DNA from: Chara braunii
Taxonomy: Eukaryota; Streptophyta; Charophyceae; Charales; Characeae
DNA: 63,893 nucleotides
NCBI GenBank assembly: GCA_003427395.1
Contig: BFEA01000884.1
Span: forward strand, 3,903-67,795
Reading direction: 5' to 3'
A program made the position numbers and the translations under genes. Shown piece after piece: positions 10,527 to 21,020 of this stretch; position 1 is the first letter of the stretch; every line of letters starts with the position of its first letter. The notes beneath the pieces were generated by a model. That model searched no databases. It saw nothing but the letters and a program-made list of their open reading frames with translations, and was not told where the DNA came from.

Positions 10527-11300
10527 TTATTGACCCATCTCCACTCCTGATGGCTCGTACAGGCGGTACAGATCGTCTACGTAAATCAACCCTTGGTTTA
10601 TTTCTCTTCGGGCGACGGCCCTTAGAACCTCATCGTTAATGACTGGAATTCTAGGCCTCGTGGTGAATACGGCGCGCAGTATTCACAACACCTTGTACCT
10701 CTGCTCACCGTCGAACGGCCCCATTTCTAGGAAGGCCTGGTAGTATTCCCGGTAGACCGCCGCCTCCTCAAACGTCAGGTTGGCGAGGTCGACCACCACC
10801 CACCTGACAAGATCCAGCCCGCCTAGTCTTTTTAGTAAGAAGGGTGGCAATCTCATTCGAACATTCTCACTAGGGAAATTGAAACTCCCGGCCATGACCA
10901 CCCTAAGGTTTGTTGTTACGTCGTCGAGCTCCGGGTCTGCGAACTCGAGCCCCGCCTGCCACACTAGCTGCCATGCTCCTTTGAACATGTTTAGCGGATC
11001 TTCCCCTGACGCTAGTAGGACTCCGAACGCACGCCATCCATCCTTTGACACATACAACCACCCCTCCGCATGCACATGTCCCCGCGGGTCCGGATTCCAC
11101 TCGTCATCCTCATCCGCCCGCCACTCAACCTTGGTTACCAGGTAAACCGTGTTTTCCATAAGCTCGACCCCGACCCAATCCACCACCGGGTGTCGGACCT
11201 CATTCATGGTAGGCAGGCTGATTTCTACGTCGCTAGTCACTTCCCTTGGCGGCTCAATTCCCAGTGGGCGATCCTCAAGGAACGTCCTCTTTCGTGCCAT
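10527..11300 (-). pseudogene. Unknown ORF family, copy 2 (best preserved)
   Basis: Begins MARKRTF at 11300 and runs ~206 codons to a TGA near 10683, with clear homology continuing ~50 codons to a TAA at 10527. The full length is about 257 codons. Conserved blocks: 'EISLPTMNEVRH', 'VDWVGVELMENTVYLV', 'HAEGWLYVS', 'FLEMGPFDGE' and the ending 'YVDDLYRLYEP'. It has no signal peptide, membrane segment, zinc motif or catalytic signature that I recognise, so function is unknown. It lies upstream of element 1 gag on the same strand. It is either an accessory gene of the element or an unrelated tandem host family. Confidence 0.6.
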
Positions 11301-11519
11301 TACGCCTCCTTTACCTGCCTTCGATCTTTTATCCCGCGGTGTCGCAGCGGTCCCTACAATAGCCGGACACCCCAATCCCAGCCTTAGTACTTCTATCCCT
11401 GGTCGGTTTGCATAAAATACATGTTCCCCTGTCTATGTCACCCCCTAGTTTTTCCCCTTCCTCCTTCTTTTCTCCCTTTACCCCCTAACTTACCCTGCTA
11501 GTTCGGGTTTTCCCAGCTC

Positions 11520-12060
11520 CTAATCGAACCACATCACTTCGAATAGTTTGAACACATCATCCACATAGCAAGGTGTTGCTGCTACCTCTCTGCGGATTAT
11601 GGCTTCCCTGATCTCCGGGGCTGCCTCTAGCCGGTCATTCCTGTCCATATCCAAAATGATGAGGACCTCTCAGGCTCTGTCGCCGTGGAAGGGCCCAAAT
11701 TTCAACGATGTTTTATAAAACTCTTCCGTCTGCCATGCACAATTTACTTGTACATCGAACTTTGTCCTGCCGCGAGCGTTGTGCAAAATAGGTGCCACCC
11801 TTGCTCGGAAAGGATGACTGTCTCGACCGATTCCACCCTTCCTTCCGCAATCTCCTCCCATCCTTCCTCTTCCCTTAACGGGTTCCAGATGTGCTCTACT
11901 CAGAGGTACGATAATTCTGGCACAATCTCAAGCCCAATCCAGTCACACGTGGTCCCTCTCCATTCATTATTCGCCGGTACGGACATCTCTACCCCCCTTC
12001 GACTTGTCTCGACTCCCATCCTTTAAACGTGCAGTCCCTTAGTTGTAGTTCCCTTGCCAT
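11520..12060 (-). pseudogene. Unknown ORF family, copy 3
   Basis: Starts MARELQL at 12060 and shifts frame after ~23 codons. 'EMSVPANNEWRG' and 'CDWIGLEIVPELSYL' then align with 'EISLPTMNEVRH' and 'VDWVGVELMENTVYL' of copy 2. The middle domain is shortened. The end 'FYKTSLKFGPFHGDRA', one stop and 'YVDDVFKLFEV' match the family C-terminus, closing at a TAG at 11520. It has at least one frameshift and two stops. Confidence 0.6.
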
Positions 12061-12123
12061 CGCTTCCTTTCTGCACAGAGCCGACCACCCATTTCCCCGG
12101 GTAAGCCTCCCCTCTCAGAAGTC

Positions 12124-12910
12124 TCAATCCTCTATCTCGTCATCGTCCCCGCCATCGCTGAAATTGTCCTCTTCGTTGTAGAACAATTCCTTCAACCCTT
12201 CTAGGAAGGTCTCTCCTACCGCCACATTTCGGTAAACTATCCGCCAATGCACTGGACTAGGGACAAAAACGTCGTCAGTGCTGAGGAGGTTTAGTATATC
12301 AGCTAACTCCTCCGCCCAGTTCCCTCCAAACGGCCCCATTTCTACCGACAACCTAAAGAAGTCCTATCGAGCGCACTGGGACAACCTAAGGTTTGTCATT
12401 GACCGGCATATCTGTTCCAAAGACCGCGTCCACCTGAAATGAGGGTAGTACTCATCTCAACATCCTAAGAGGTCGTCTCACATTTCCTCTATCTCTGAGC
12501 TTCACTCGCACCTCTACTTTGTCCCTCTCCATTTCCGCCCGCTGACACGCTGCCCATACTACTTCCTGCTCTGCTTGCCTAAACAACGAGTCCGGCGCAG
12601 TCCCCAATACTAGTTCTATTACCATTGCATTTTCACTTTCTTAGGATAGGTAGACCCACCCTCGGGCTTCCACCGTCCCCCGGAATTCCAAGTCCATCAA
12701 GCTCGGCGTCAGTCTCGTCAGGCTGACCTTAGTCCATATCGTCTCTATCCAGAGGAACGCGTCCTTCTCGTCCAGCATCACAGTTTGATAGGCTGGCTCC
12801 AGGTCTGTCCACGTTCCTTCTTCCGGGAGAACGACGGATACCCCGCCCTTTACATCTATCAGCATTTCTGGACCGCTAGAATAGACAGGAGACGACAGTC
12901 ACCGCGCCAT
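12124..12910 (-). pseudogene. Unknown ORF family, copy 4
   Basis: Starts MAR at 12910, followed at once by a TGA. The 12641-12865 frame then carries 'TWTDLEPAYQTVML' and 'EARGWVYLS', aligning with copy 2 'HAEGWLYVS'. The middle 'VLGTAPDSLFRQAEQEVVW' is readable past a stop. The 12124-12351 frame carries 'SVEMGPFGGNWAEELADIL' and a distinct acidic C-terminus ending DDDEIED. It is the copy furthest upstream of gag. Confidence 0.6.
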
Positions 12911-15760
12911 CCCGTTTTCTGGTCCCCAGCTCCTATTTTTCATAAGAGAGCACCACATGGCCCCTCCGGTCAGACTAACTCCCTTTTCTAGATGAGAATT
13001 ATTTCAGACCCCTCACCAGGGTCTCCCTAATTTCCCCTGCCCATTACCCGGATATCTTTCCTTGTAGTACCTTCGGTCAGTCACCGCGTCGCACATTCCT
13101 TCTCTTAGTTCCACTCCAACTGACCCCTTCCTTCCTCCCAATTTTCTCTCACTCGTGCAGACTTAGGCGGGGGTGAGAATAGACTTAGAGGCTTGGTCCC
13201 TTTCCCACAGTTCATCCTCAAGCAATCGTACAGGGGGAGGTACAAAAAAAAAAATCAGGCAATCTCGCACATAGGCCGGTCATCTTCTCACCGGCCTTTT
13301 CCCAAGTGGTCTCTCCACTGTTACTATCGACAGAGTTTTATCCCGTACCTCAAGCACAGCTCAACCATCGCGAGCGCGGTACCCAGACTCCAGTGGGGGG
13401 ACACCCTCACTTTCTTGCCCAAAATACCCCATCCTGTCTTGCCGCTCTTGCACACCCCCGTCGGCACCGGGAATCACCCCGCGTACCCCGGTAAGGACAA
13501 AAGTTAGTCATCCGGGCATTCACATCCATCGGTCCGATAAGAATCAGCCTTTACCATGCCGTACCGCGGGAGGCTACTAATCGTCGTTGAGGCTCCCTCC
13601 GTGCTCCACATGCAGTGGTCCCCCTGCCGTCTGCCGACAAGCAGCTGCCCTGCCTGAGGAGACGTTTCACACCCCACCCGGGTAAGGTCCCGAGCAATGC
13701 TCGGCCCGCCCAGGAGGGAATGCTACTAATCAACCGACGGGACCTACTCCTGCCTGACAGTCCAGTGGCCCGACCTCCGCACATGGGACCCGACAAACTT
13801 CAAAGAGAACGACGTTTCGCAACCCGCACCAACTGGTGCAGACCCACCCTTTCCTTCCGAAGTGGCAGGACGCTCAGTTCCCCACATGCAGATCACAAGC
13901 CCCAAGTGAGACACACATAGAACAAGTGTCTTTCCCTTGGTGCATCCAGCGCTTCCTACCCAAGCCTCACAATTTTCTTTCGGGAGAGTGTGTGCCACTC
14001 CCCATATTGTCCATACACAGTGGCTGGCTACTTTTCGTGAGCGTCTTCAAAGGTGAGCTAGTTTTCCTTGGAGTCTAGCAACTCCCTTCATTCCCTTATC
14101 TTCCTTTGTTTGTCCGTTCATAGGGTAGGATTGTTCCTTCTTGATTACCATTGTATTCATTTTGGTTCCTTCAAGCATTTCATGTGCGTAGTGCACGAGC
14201 CCGCTGGGCTCAGAAGAAGAGAGAGAGAAGAGCACCTAGTCAGCCGGATCACTCCGCCGCAGGATTTTCATTGGACTCCGGCCGAAGCCGAAGCACCAAC
14301 TGCCAATGTAATCGGAGCCCCTCTTTCACACGACGAGGAGGAAACGACTTGCGACTTGCCCAAGGCTTCCCCGGACTGGCAAACACCAGCACCGGAGGAA
14401 GGGGGGCTAGAGCCACTCCACCGAGGAGTAGACTAATAAGGTATAGCATGCATGTTATACCTCCAGGCCTGGCCATGCCATGCGCCCAGCCACTCTCAAG
14501 TCTGATTCTCTCAAGGGAAAGAGCATGCACAAGTCCAAGTTTCTTCTCTTCGGTTATGTACACGATCATGCGTCGGGCGCCCCCTCCGGAATCGTAAGGG
14601 TCAATTTAACCCTATACCCGGCACCTGCACCATTTTTTTGTAGGGCCGTCCCCTGATAGACTTTCGAGCCTGAGCCGACCCCCTTGCGGGTCCCATTTGG
14701 CTCGACCCGCCCACGTTCACGCTCAATGCGCTGGTCATTCGTCCCAGGGGCACCCCCACCTAGTGCTTTGAGATGGATGGGGATGGGCCATTTGCGAGAG
14801 GGCTTAACATTGGGGATGTAGCTCCGCTCTCGTACTAGATGGTAGCTTTAAGGTCACTCGCGGCGTTTTCTTGATTCACTTAGATGTGGCCAGGCAATTG
14901 CTCATTCCAATACTCCAGCAGTGCAGGGAGTTCATTGAGAATTTTTCTTCTTTTGTGCATGGGCCAAGCGTCATCCTTGGGCCACACAACTTTTTCTCTA
15001 AGCACAACAACCCCTACGGCATCATCGGGGTGCGGCGACGCCGTCCATCCCCTAGCCCCTATTTTTTCGCTTGACGTACGTATTATAATCACATATCCAT
15101 CAATAGCCCTTAGTCTTTCCGGGCTTCCATATTATATGCAAAAAGTCAAGACACACATTCATCGTGCCGAGTCACACTCTCTTTTCCTTGCCCTCTCCCC
15201 CATGCATCCTACACCAAGGCCCACCCGCATCGAGGTTTACGCTAAGCCCGTGGCCTTCCTCGTCGGATGCTCATGCTTTCCTTTCGCTTGCGAATCCCGG
15301 ACCCAATCCCGCTCGAGTCATCTAAGCTACTCACCTGCACAGTCCCACACAAAGCAAAGACCGATACAATCCCCCATCGGGGTCAACACATTGCCCTTCC
15401 CGCAAGCCCAAGTTCCTTTCCCTCCCAAGATTCCCTCAACTTTCCCTTCCCTCCACAATCAAGCCATGCATTCTCCTTAGTCATGCAGTCGGGGGAATGG
15501 TTGAGTCAACTGACCTTGTGCCAAACTCTCTTCCTTTCGCTTTTCTTGCCTTCCCAATTCCTCCAAGATTTCCCTTTTCTCCTTCTCGGTGGCGCAAGGG
15601 ACCGGCAAACCTTCGCGTGCCCTCTTTCTCCACCAAGTGAGGATTGCTTCTCTTACCGTTCGTTCCCTGGCAATGTAACAAGTGATGGACTTAGCCACGT
15701 GCCAAGAAGAAAGAGGAGGGGGAAGATGAGGTGGAGGTTCTTAGCGAGAGGGAACGGGAA
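12911..15760. other. No gene recognised; possibly element 1 5' region
   Basis: About 2.8 kb without a convincing gene. A 12-nt A run lies near 13244-13255. The longest open frame (14068-14436, plus) has no recognised domain and normal-looking codons only in parts. GC-rich hairpins such as 'gacccccttgcgggtc' (14677-14692) occur. A 5' LTR of element 1 would be expected here, but no primer-binding site or match to the 1-2 kb region was found. Confidence 0.4.
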
Positions 15761-15866
15761 GGGAGAGAGAGACGGAGAGGGGAAGAGAGGGAAAGCGGGA
15801 GAGAGGGAGAGAGAGAGAGTAAGCGAGAGAGAAAGAGAAGGAGAGAGAGGGGAGGAGAGGGGGACA
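15761..15866. repeat. GA-rich purine tract
   Basis: Irregular (GA)n-like sequence with runs of 'gagagagagag'. Composition only; no gene. Confidence 0.75.
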
Positions 15867-15964
15867 CCTAATCCCTAATCAACCTCACTCCCTAGCGTGT
15901 CCTACCGTTCTACCTAGTGTTCCTTGCGCTCCTTGGTGCCCTTCTTGCTTACGTCCTTCAAGTG

Positions 15965-16500
15965 ACGGAAGAGGATAGGGGAGGGAGAAAGTGCAAGGTG
16001 GTTGGCTATGGTGGATGGGTGAAGGAGGTGGAGGAGAAAGAAGGTGGAAGGTGGTCGGCTATGGTGGAGGGATGAAGGAGGTGGCGGAGGAAGAAGGTGC
16101 AAGGTGGTCGACTATGGTGGAGGGGTGGTGGAGGTGATGGAGGAAGAAGGTGCAAGGTGGTTGGCTATGGTGGATGGGTGAAGGAGGGGGTGGAGGAAGA
16201 GAGTGCAAGGTGGCTGCCTATGGTGATGGGTGAAGGAGGTGGTGGAGGAAGAGGGTGCAAGGTGGCCGGCTATGGGGGACGGTTGAAGGAGGTGGTGGAG
16301 GAAGAAGGTGGAAGGTGGTNGAGGAAGAAGGTGGAAGGTGGTCGGCTATGGTGGATGGGTGAAGGAGGTGGCGGAGGAAGAAGGTGCAAGGTGGTCGGCT
16401 ATGGTGGATGGGTGATGAAGGTCAAGGAGGAAGAAGATGCAAGGTGCTTGGCTATATTGGACGGTTGATGGAGGTGGAGGACGGAGAAGGTGGAAATTGT
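15965..16500. repeat. ~54-bp G-rich minisatellite
   Basis: About ten imperfect tandem units containing 'aaggtggtcggctatggtgg' followed by a GGAGGAAGAAG-type purine block. A single unresolved base lies at 16320. The strong strand asymmetry (G-rich plus strand) creates a spurious Gly/Glu/Lys-rich frame at 16097-16468. Confidence 0.85.
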
Positions 16501-16870
16501 TTGGCAGTGCTCTCCTAGTCCTATGTTTTGATTTTTCAGCTCTACCGGCCTCCTAGCCTTATTGAAAAATGGTCGTTTTGCATAAAAGTCAAAAAAGTGG
16601 TTTTCTAAAAAAACACAGGTTGGTGAGAAACTCATAAATACTCATGCTGCGTGAAAAACTCAGATTCACATTACTTTCCGACCTTTTTGCAGGTTTTCCT
16701 ATCCATGGAAATATGAGAAAAACGAAGATTTTCATTTCGTACCCCGCATGTTGTCGGTAGGTCCTGAGATTTTGCAGGCTCCCTATATATATACCCGAGG
16801 GACAGTCTTTCTAAATTTTTGCACGATTGGACTACCGTTTACGTCTACTTCCCCGTTTTAGCATTCACTC
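16501..16870. other. Spacer with a TATA-like run
   Basis: No coding frame of note. 'TATATATATA' at 16784-16793 could act as a TATA element on either strand, but nothing downstream supports a promoter. This is the flank into which the 3' end of Penelope-like copy A is joined. Confidence 0.35.
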
Positions 16871-17089
16871 ATAGAGCAGAGGATGAGTCGAAAAACAGCC
16901 TGTGAGGTTGTAGCACCGACTCGAGGCTCTCACGGGCGAAAGCAAAGCAATCAACCGCGACCATAGGCACACAGTAACGATGCGCACATGAGGGAAAGAA
17001 GAGAGAGTGAAGAAGATGAGGGGAACAAATAATGGAAGACACAGAGTAACGCAAAAAAATATTGCGTCGTTGAAGAGATAATGTAACAA

Positions 17090-17175
17090 AAGGAAGCAAA
17101 ATGATGAGTCTCCCGACATGTTTCGGCTACGTCGCCGGCACAACCATCATCAGGGGAGGTAATTGCGCTTACCAG
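17090..17175 (-). ncRNA. Type I hammerhead ribozyme motif, copy A
   Basis: On the minus strand, CUGAUGA (17147-17153), stem II GGUUGUG/CGUAGCC with loop CCGGCGA (17125-17145), GAAA (17121-17124), a minimal stem III on ACAUGU (17116-17121), a GUC cleavage triplet (17115-17117) and stem I CUCCC/GGGAG. An outer stem I pairing GG-AAGCGCAA with UUUUGCUU-CC leaves an internal loop, as in natural type I hammerheads. The very short stem III is typical of retroelement hammerheads, which often act as dimers. One extra U (17146) sits between the core and stem II, a departure from consensus. Cleavage would fall between minus-strand bases 17115 and 17114. Confidence 0.75.
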
Positions 17176-17247
17176 CACATGGACAAGGGGGGATATATAC
17201 CAGCGATCATGGTCTTCCAAGCAGAGAACAGCCTCGGCTCTGTGATT

Positions 17248-17265
17248 CGAGAGAGAGAGAGAGAA

Positions 17266-17335
<70 letters not shown>

Positions 17336-17675
17336 NNNNNNNNNNNNNNNNNNNNNNNNNNNNNNNNNNNNNNNNNNNNNNNNNNNNNNNNNNNNNNNNN
17401 NNNNNNNNNNNNNNNNNNNNNNNNNNNNNNNNNNNNNNNNNNNNNNNNNNNNNNNNNNNNNNNNNNNNNNNNNNNNNNNNNNNNNNNNNNNNNNNNNNNN
17501 NNNNNNNNNNNNNNNNNNNNNNNNNNNNNNNNNNNNNNNNNNNNNNNNNNNNNNNNNNNNNNNNNNNNNNNNNNNNNNNNNNNNNNNNNNNNNNNNNNNN
17601 NNNNNNNNNNNNNNNNNNNNNNNNNNNNNNNNNNNNNNNNNNNNNNNNNNNNNNNNNNNNNNNNNNNNNNNNNNN

Positions 17676-17714
<39 letters not shown>
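17248..17714. repeat. (GA)n microsatellite with assembly gap
   Basis: Pure GA/CT dinucleotide array interrupted by 340 N (17336-17675). In the sense of the element it is a CT tract between ORF2 and the hammerhead. The same tract is in copies B and C, so it belongs to the element. The long frames through it are translated repeat plus X. Confidence 0.95.
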
Positions 17715-17715
<1 letters not shown>

Positions 17716-18101
17716 ATAGGAAAAGACAAAGGAAGTGACACCATCGTAGAGACTGAGAGTGGCGGGAAAACCAAGGTCAGGGACAATAGACAAGAACAAT
17801 ATATCGAAAGAAAAGAAAAGAAACAAAAAGAAGACTTGCCGAGGAAACAACAGAAAAATGTGCGTCGGAAACAACGAAGTGTCTCGTGGATGGCTCTTAT
17901 AGGGTTGTCCCAATATCTTATTGCAGCGCAAGGGAGATATACAGAATCACGTGATAGTGTATTGAGACGATATCATCAGTACATTTGATGCTCATTCGGG
18001 ACCTGTCCCCTTGTTGACGACAAAACGTGACGCTGTTTCACCCTCCGATATTAGGAGAACTTTTCACCAAACCCCTCTTGCAGAATACACACCCACCCGT
18101 T

Positions 18102-19440
18102 CTAGCAACCTTGGTTTTTAACTGAAAATTCATCAACCGCTTTAAGGAAGATTTTTTCTGGAAATTCCATGAACCTCAATTCCCTTCTAAACGAAATCAG
18201 AAACAGATCCACTCCTCTGAAATCTGAGGAGTGAGTCAATAACCGATTCAACTTGCACTTCATAGCTCCCACCTTCTGGCACTTTGGAACGTAGCACCAA
18301 AAGTCTTGTGTAGACAAGAAAACTGCGCCTTTCTCAGTCTATATGTTTTCCTGATTTTTAATAGTTCCCTTACAACGCACAACAGGTGGCCGGCCAGGTT
18401 TGACATTCGATTTTACATCGCAGGAATTCCCAAAAACCGTCCCTAGAGTCAGTACGGACCAAGGTCAAGTTCTTGTCATAGAGAGAGATAAAGGGTAGGT
18501 AGATCTCCTTGGCTTTGTCAAAAGAGTTCTGGGTCCTATCAGGAAAAGTAACAAATAGTGTCACATCATCAACTAATCTTAGCCCTTGAATCAACTTGCG
18601 GTCTTTGTCCAAAGAGTTGAGAAACGAGAACTTGTAGTATGCGCATAGGAGACAGGCTAGAGCAGGGCGGGAAGTTTTTCCCATACAAATGTCAATCCTT
18701 TGTCTAATAATAAACTTGGAAACCTTAGAAAAGGTGTGATTGAGATCAAATGTTACGAACTGAATGATATATGAGAACTTCACACGACACCAGCCTTGCT
18801 CACTGAATGCTTTGTCTAGGGCAGTTCCTTTACCACATTTGTTGACCATGATAGCTTTGTGGCCCTTTCCAACAAAAATATCACATAGCCACTCAACTTC
18901 ACACATGATTGCATCATGCGGCTGCTTCGTAAACATTTCCTTAATGTCGAAGCTTGCAGAGAGCATAAACCCATCAGCATTCTTCTCTGCCTTCTTTTTA
19001 AGGCGCTCGACGCGTCTTTTCAGAAGATCAGTGCTTTTTAAATTAAAATGATTAGTTTCGGGAAATCTCCACAAAAGCCCATTGATAGCCTTGGAGACAA
19101 CCCTACAAGCGTGAACACTTCGTTCCGAAAAGGAGGGAGCAATCGGTTTCCATTGGGTGATATCTTTGTGTATGGGTATCCCATATGCCGAACCCAAAGC
19201 CCCTCGAGTGTTCCATGGGGCCAACTTTTGCGCCTCGATCTCATAGTACCTCGTTTTACAAGTTGATAGGATATCTTGTTCAAACCTTTTATCTACCACA
19301 AATCCTTTGTTGTAACAAAATAGTTTGGTGAGGGCGATGTTGTAAAAAGTCGGGCAACATACAAAAGTGTCGCCTATATTATGATCAATAGGCGTAACGA
19401 CCAAACCATCCAAACATTGCTTACATTTCTTTGCCACCTC
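18102..19440 (-). pseudogene. PLE copy A ORF2: reverse transcriptase and thumb
   Basis: The 18370-19437 frame holds the RT core. Motif 1/2 region 'YGIPIHKDITQWKPIAPSF', motif A 'SFDIKEMFTKQPHD' with catalytic Asp, motif B 'GKTSRPALACLLC' (degraded relative to copy C), motif C 'GLRLVDDVTLFV' with both Asp, and motif E 'RCKIE'. The C-terminal thumb continues in the 18102-18317 frame ('KCKLNRLLTHSSDFRG') after a break. The sequence resembles Penelope-like RTs (DIKxMFT, VDD) and not LTR or LINE RTs. It would prime cDNA synthesis on chromosomal DNA. Confidence 0.8.
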
Positions 19441-19465
19441 CTCGTGAGGAGATTCACTGCGTCTT

Positions 19466-20141
19466 CTATTTACAAAGTAGGAAAGAATAACCTATCCATC
19501 CATCAGCAGACAAAATGTGAGAAAGTCCTTCACCCAGGGCCCTTTGAATCCTACCAATGGACTGATTCTTAGAGGGACACAGGATATTTTTACAATTCCT
19601 CAAGGATGGGGGGAGTTCGGATAGTTCAGAAAAACGGAAAAGGACATGACCATCATTATTGCGGGGGAAAGAGACATGAGTGTCTTTGCATGAGCACACA
19701 TTAGAAGATATTCTTGCCATAGTCCTATGATTATGAAGGAGATCGCCAACAAATCTGTTGCTTGTCCAGACCACCTTGAGTTTTGAAATTAGAAAATCAG
19801 CAAGCAAGTCATCCACACATCGTTTCCTAATACTCTTCTTAGCTAAATTGGAAACCGATGATTTACAAATCTGGTCATCGAAAATCAATTTAACAAAAGT
19901 CGGGGTTAAGCATCTGAAACCACACAGTGATGTCAAAGCCCTACCTACAAACTCCGTTGAGAATGGTCCGAGATCGGTCCCTGTGAAATGTTTCAATAGA
20001 ATTATACAACTTATCCAAATGATGTAGGCTAGCTTTGTAGACACCAACCCTTGTGCTCGGAACTTGAAGCAGACTGGCTAACACATCACGTCGTAGCCCA
20101 ACAATACATTTTCTCTTCCTCGGACGCATAATATGAAACAC
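19466..20141 (-). pseudogene. PLE copy A ORF2: linker between GIY-YIG and RT
   Basis: Frames 19466-20047 and 19941-20141 carry 'IFDDQICKSSVSNLAKKS', 'RCVDDLLADFLIS', 'HNHRTMARIS' and a Cys/His block 'CSCKDTHVSFPRNNDGHV'. The last could be a small zinc-binding or RT N-terminal module. Copies B and C carry the same blocks. It has internal frame changes. No specific function is claimed beyond being the RT N-terminal extension. Confidence 0.65.
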
Positions 20142-20201
20142 GCCGCTTTTAAAAAAAATCTTGTCTCAAATCTTTTAACAAAAACTTCTTGTTCTCAAAT
20201 T

Positions 20202-20881
20202 CTACGATAGACCAACAAAAACTTCTCTTAAATTTACCCCAAGAATCCGAAAAAAATGACCTCTAGTGCTTAGAAGGTTGACATGCGCCACAATGTCATC
20301 GGACAGTTTGCTCAAAACATTAGTGATTGAGAAGGATAAGTCAAACGGTACCCATGGATCAAACATAGGACGAGAGATAGGAGAAGTATCCCAGCAGACA
20401 TGTCTGTCCTCCGAATTCCTAGTCAATTCAGGGCATCCCTTTCTGCGAAGGAAAGAACGACATTCCCTTCGTCCTTTGCGTTTACAAGGGTTTTTTTCCC
20501 TAACATAGTTCAATGTCGGAGTCCACCTCAAAATCATTGACTCCTCAACATTCCGAACTCATCCATGTATGGGAAAGCAATTGGAATAGCAACATAGCTA
20601 TACCACCTATTATGTTGGAACCATCGTCTGACTTTATGATTCCTACTATGATTCGCTTGTCTAGATCTTCTAATATGTTCATCCCATCGAACCTTGAGCG
20701 AGCGCGTAGTGGAACCAATGTACGTAGCCTTGAACCAGGGGAATACTAACGCGTAAACGCACAAGCCATCCCAATCACACAGATCAACATTGTTACTTAA
20801 TGAGTTCTTCCAACAGCCAACAAACTTGTCAGTCCACTGTATCTTTCCACAAAATGCCAAAGTCAAAATCAGGAAGCGCAT
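20202..20881 (-). pseudogene. PLE copy A ORF2: N-terminal GIY-YIG endonuclease
   Basis: The 20534-20881 frame begins 'MRFLILTLAFCGKIQWTD' and holds 'CVYALVFPWFKATYIGST', matching the two-strand GIY...YIG signature with the first Gly replaced (V-Y-A-L) and YIG kept. 'SLKVRWDEHIRRSR' supplies the Arg and His found after YIG in active GIY-YIG enzymes. The domain would nick target DNA. The 20202-20537 frame continues with a basic, Cys-containing region ('RRKGCPELTRNSEDRHVCWD'). A frame break separates the two. Its position before RT is the notable feature. Confidence 0.75.
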
Positions 20882-21020
20882 TAGTGCATCCGTCCCTACA
20901 AGGCTACAACGTGCCTGCCTTGCCGCCCTTCATATCGAGGGATCATCAAGATGGGTTCTCCTCTTGAGATTCATCCACGGATTGCTCATCCTCCTCATCT
21001 TCACCATAGGCCTCGTTCGC

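Larger units (their letters stand above)
1367..12910 (-). mobile_element. Element 1: decayed Ty3/gypsy retrotransposon with extra upstream and downstream ORFs
   Basis: Read on the minus strand the order is four paralogous ORFs, leader intron, gag, zinc knuckle, protease, RT, RNase H, integrase, integrase C-terminal region and a post-pol ORF. PR-RT-RH-IN order defines Ty3/gypsy. The RT motif C is YIDD and the integrase has a D, D, E set, so the ancestor was autonomous. Several stops and frameshifts break pol. No LTR pair or primer site was found, so the outer limits are approximate. Including the upstream ORFs in the element is an inference from shared strand and adjacency. Confidence 0.7.

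Noticed and set aside
14068-14436. 122-aa plus-strand frame
   Set aside because: No domain, no promoter or splice context, and overlapping frames of similar length on both strands; nothing supports a gene.
16097-16468. 124-codon plus-strand frame, Gly/Glu-rich
   Set aside because: It is the ~54-bp minisatellite translated; the repeat unit length is a multiple of three, which keeps the frame open.
16951-17988. Very long frames on both strands around 17.3-17.7 kb
   Set aside because: They cross 340 N and a GA dinucleotide array; Arg/Glu and Leu/Ser repeats are artefacts.
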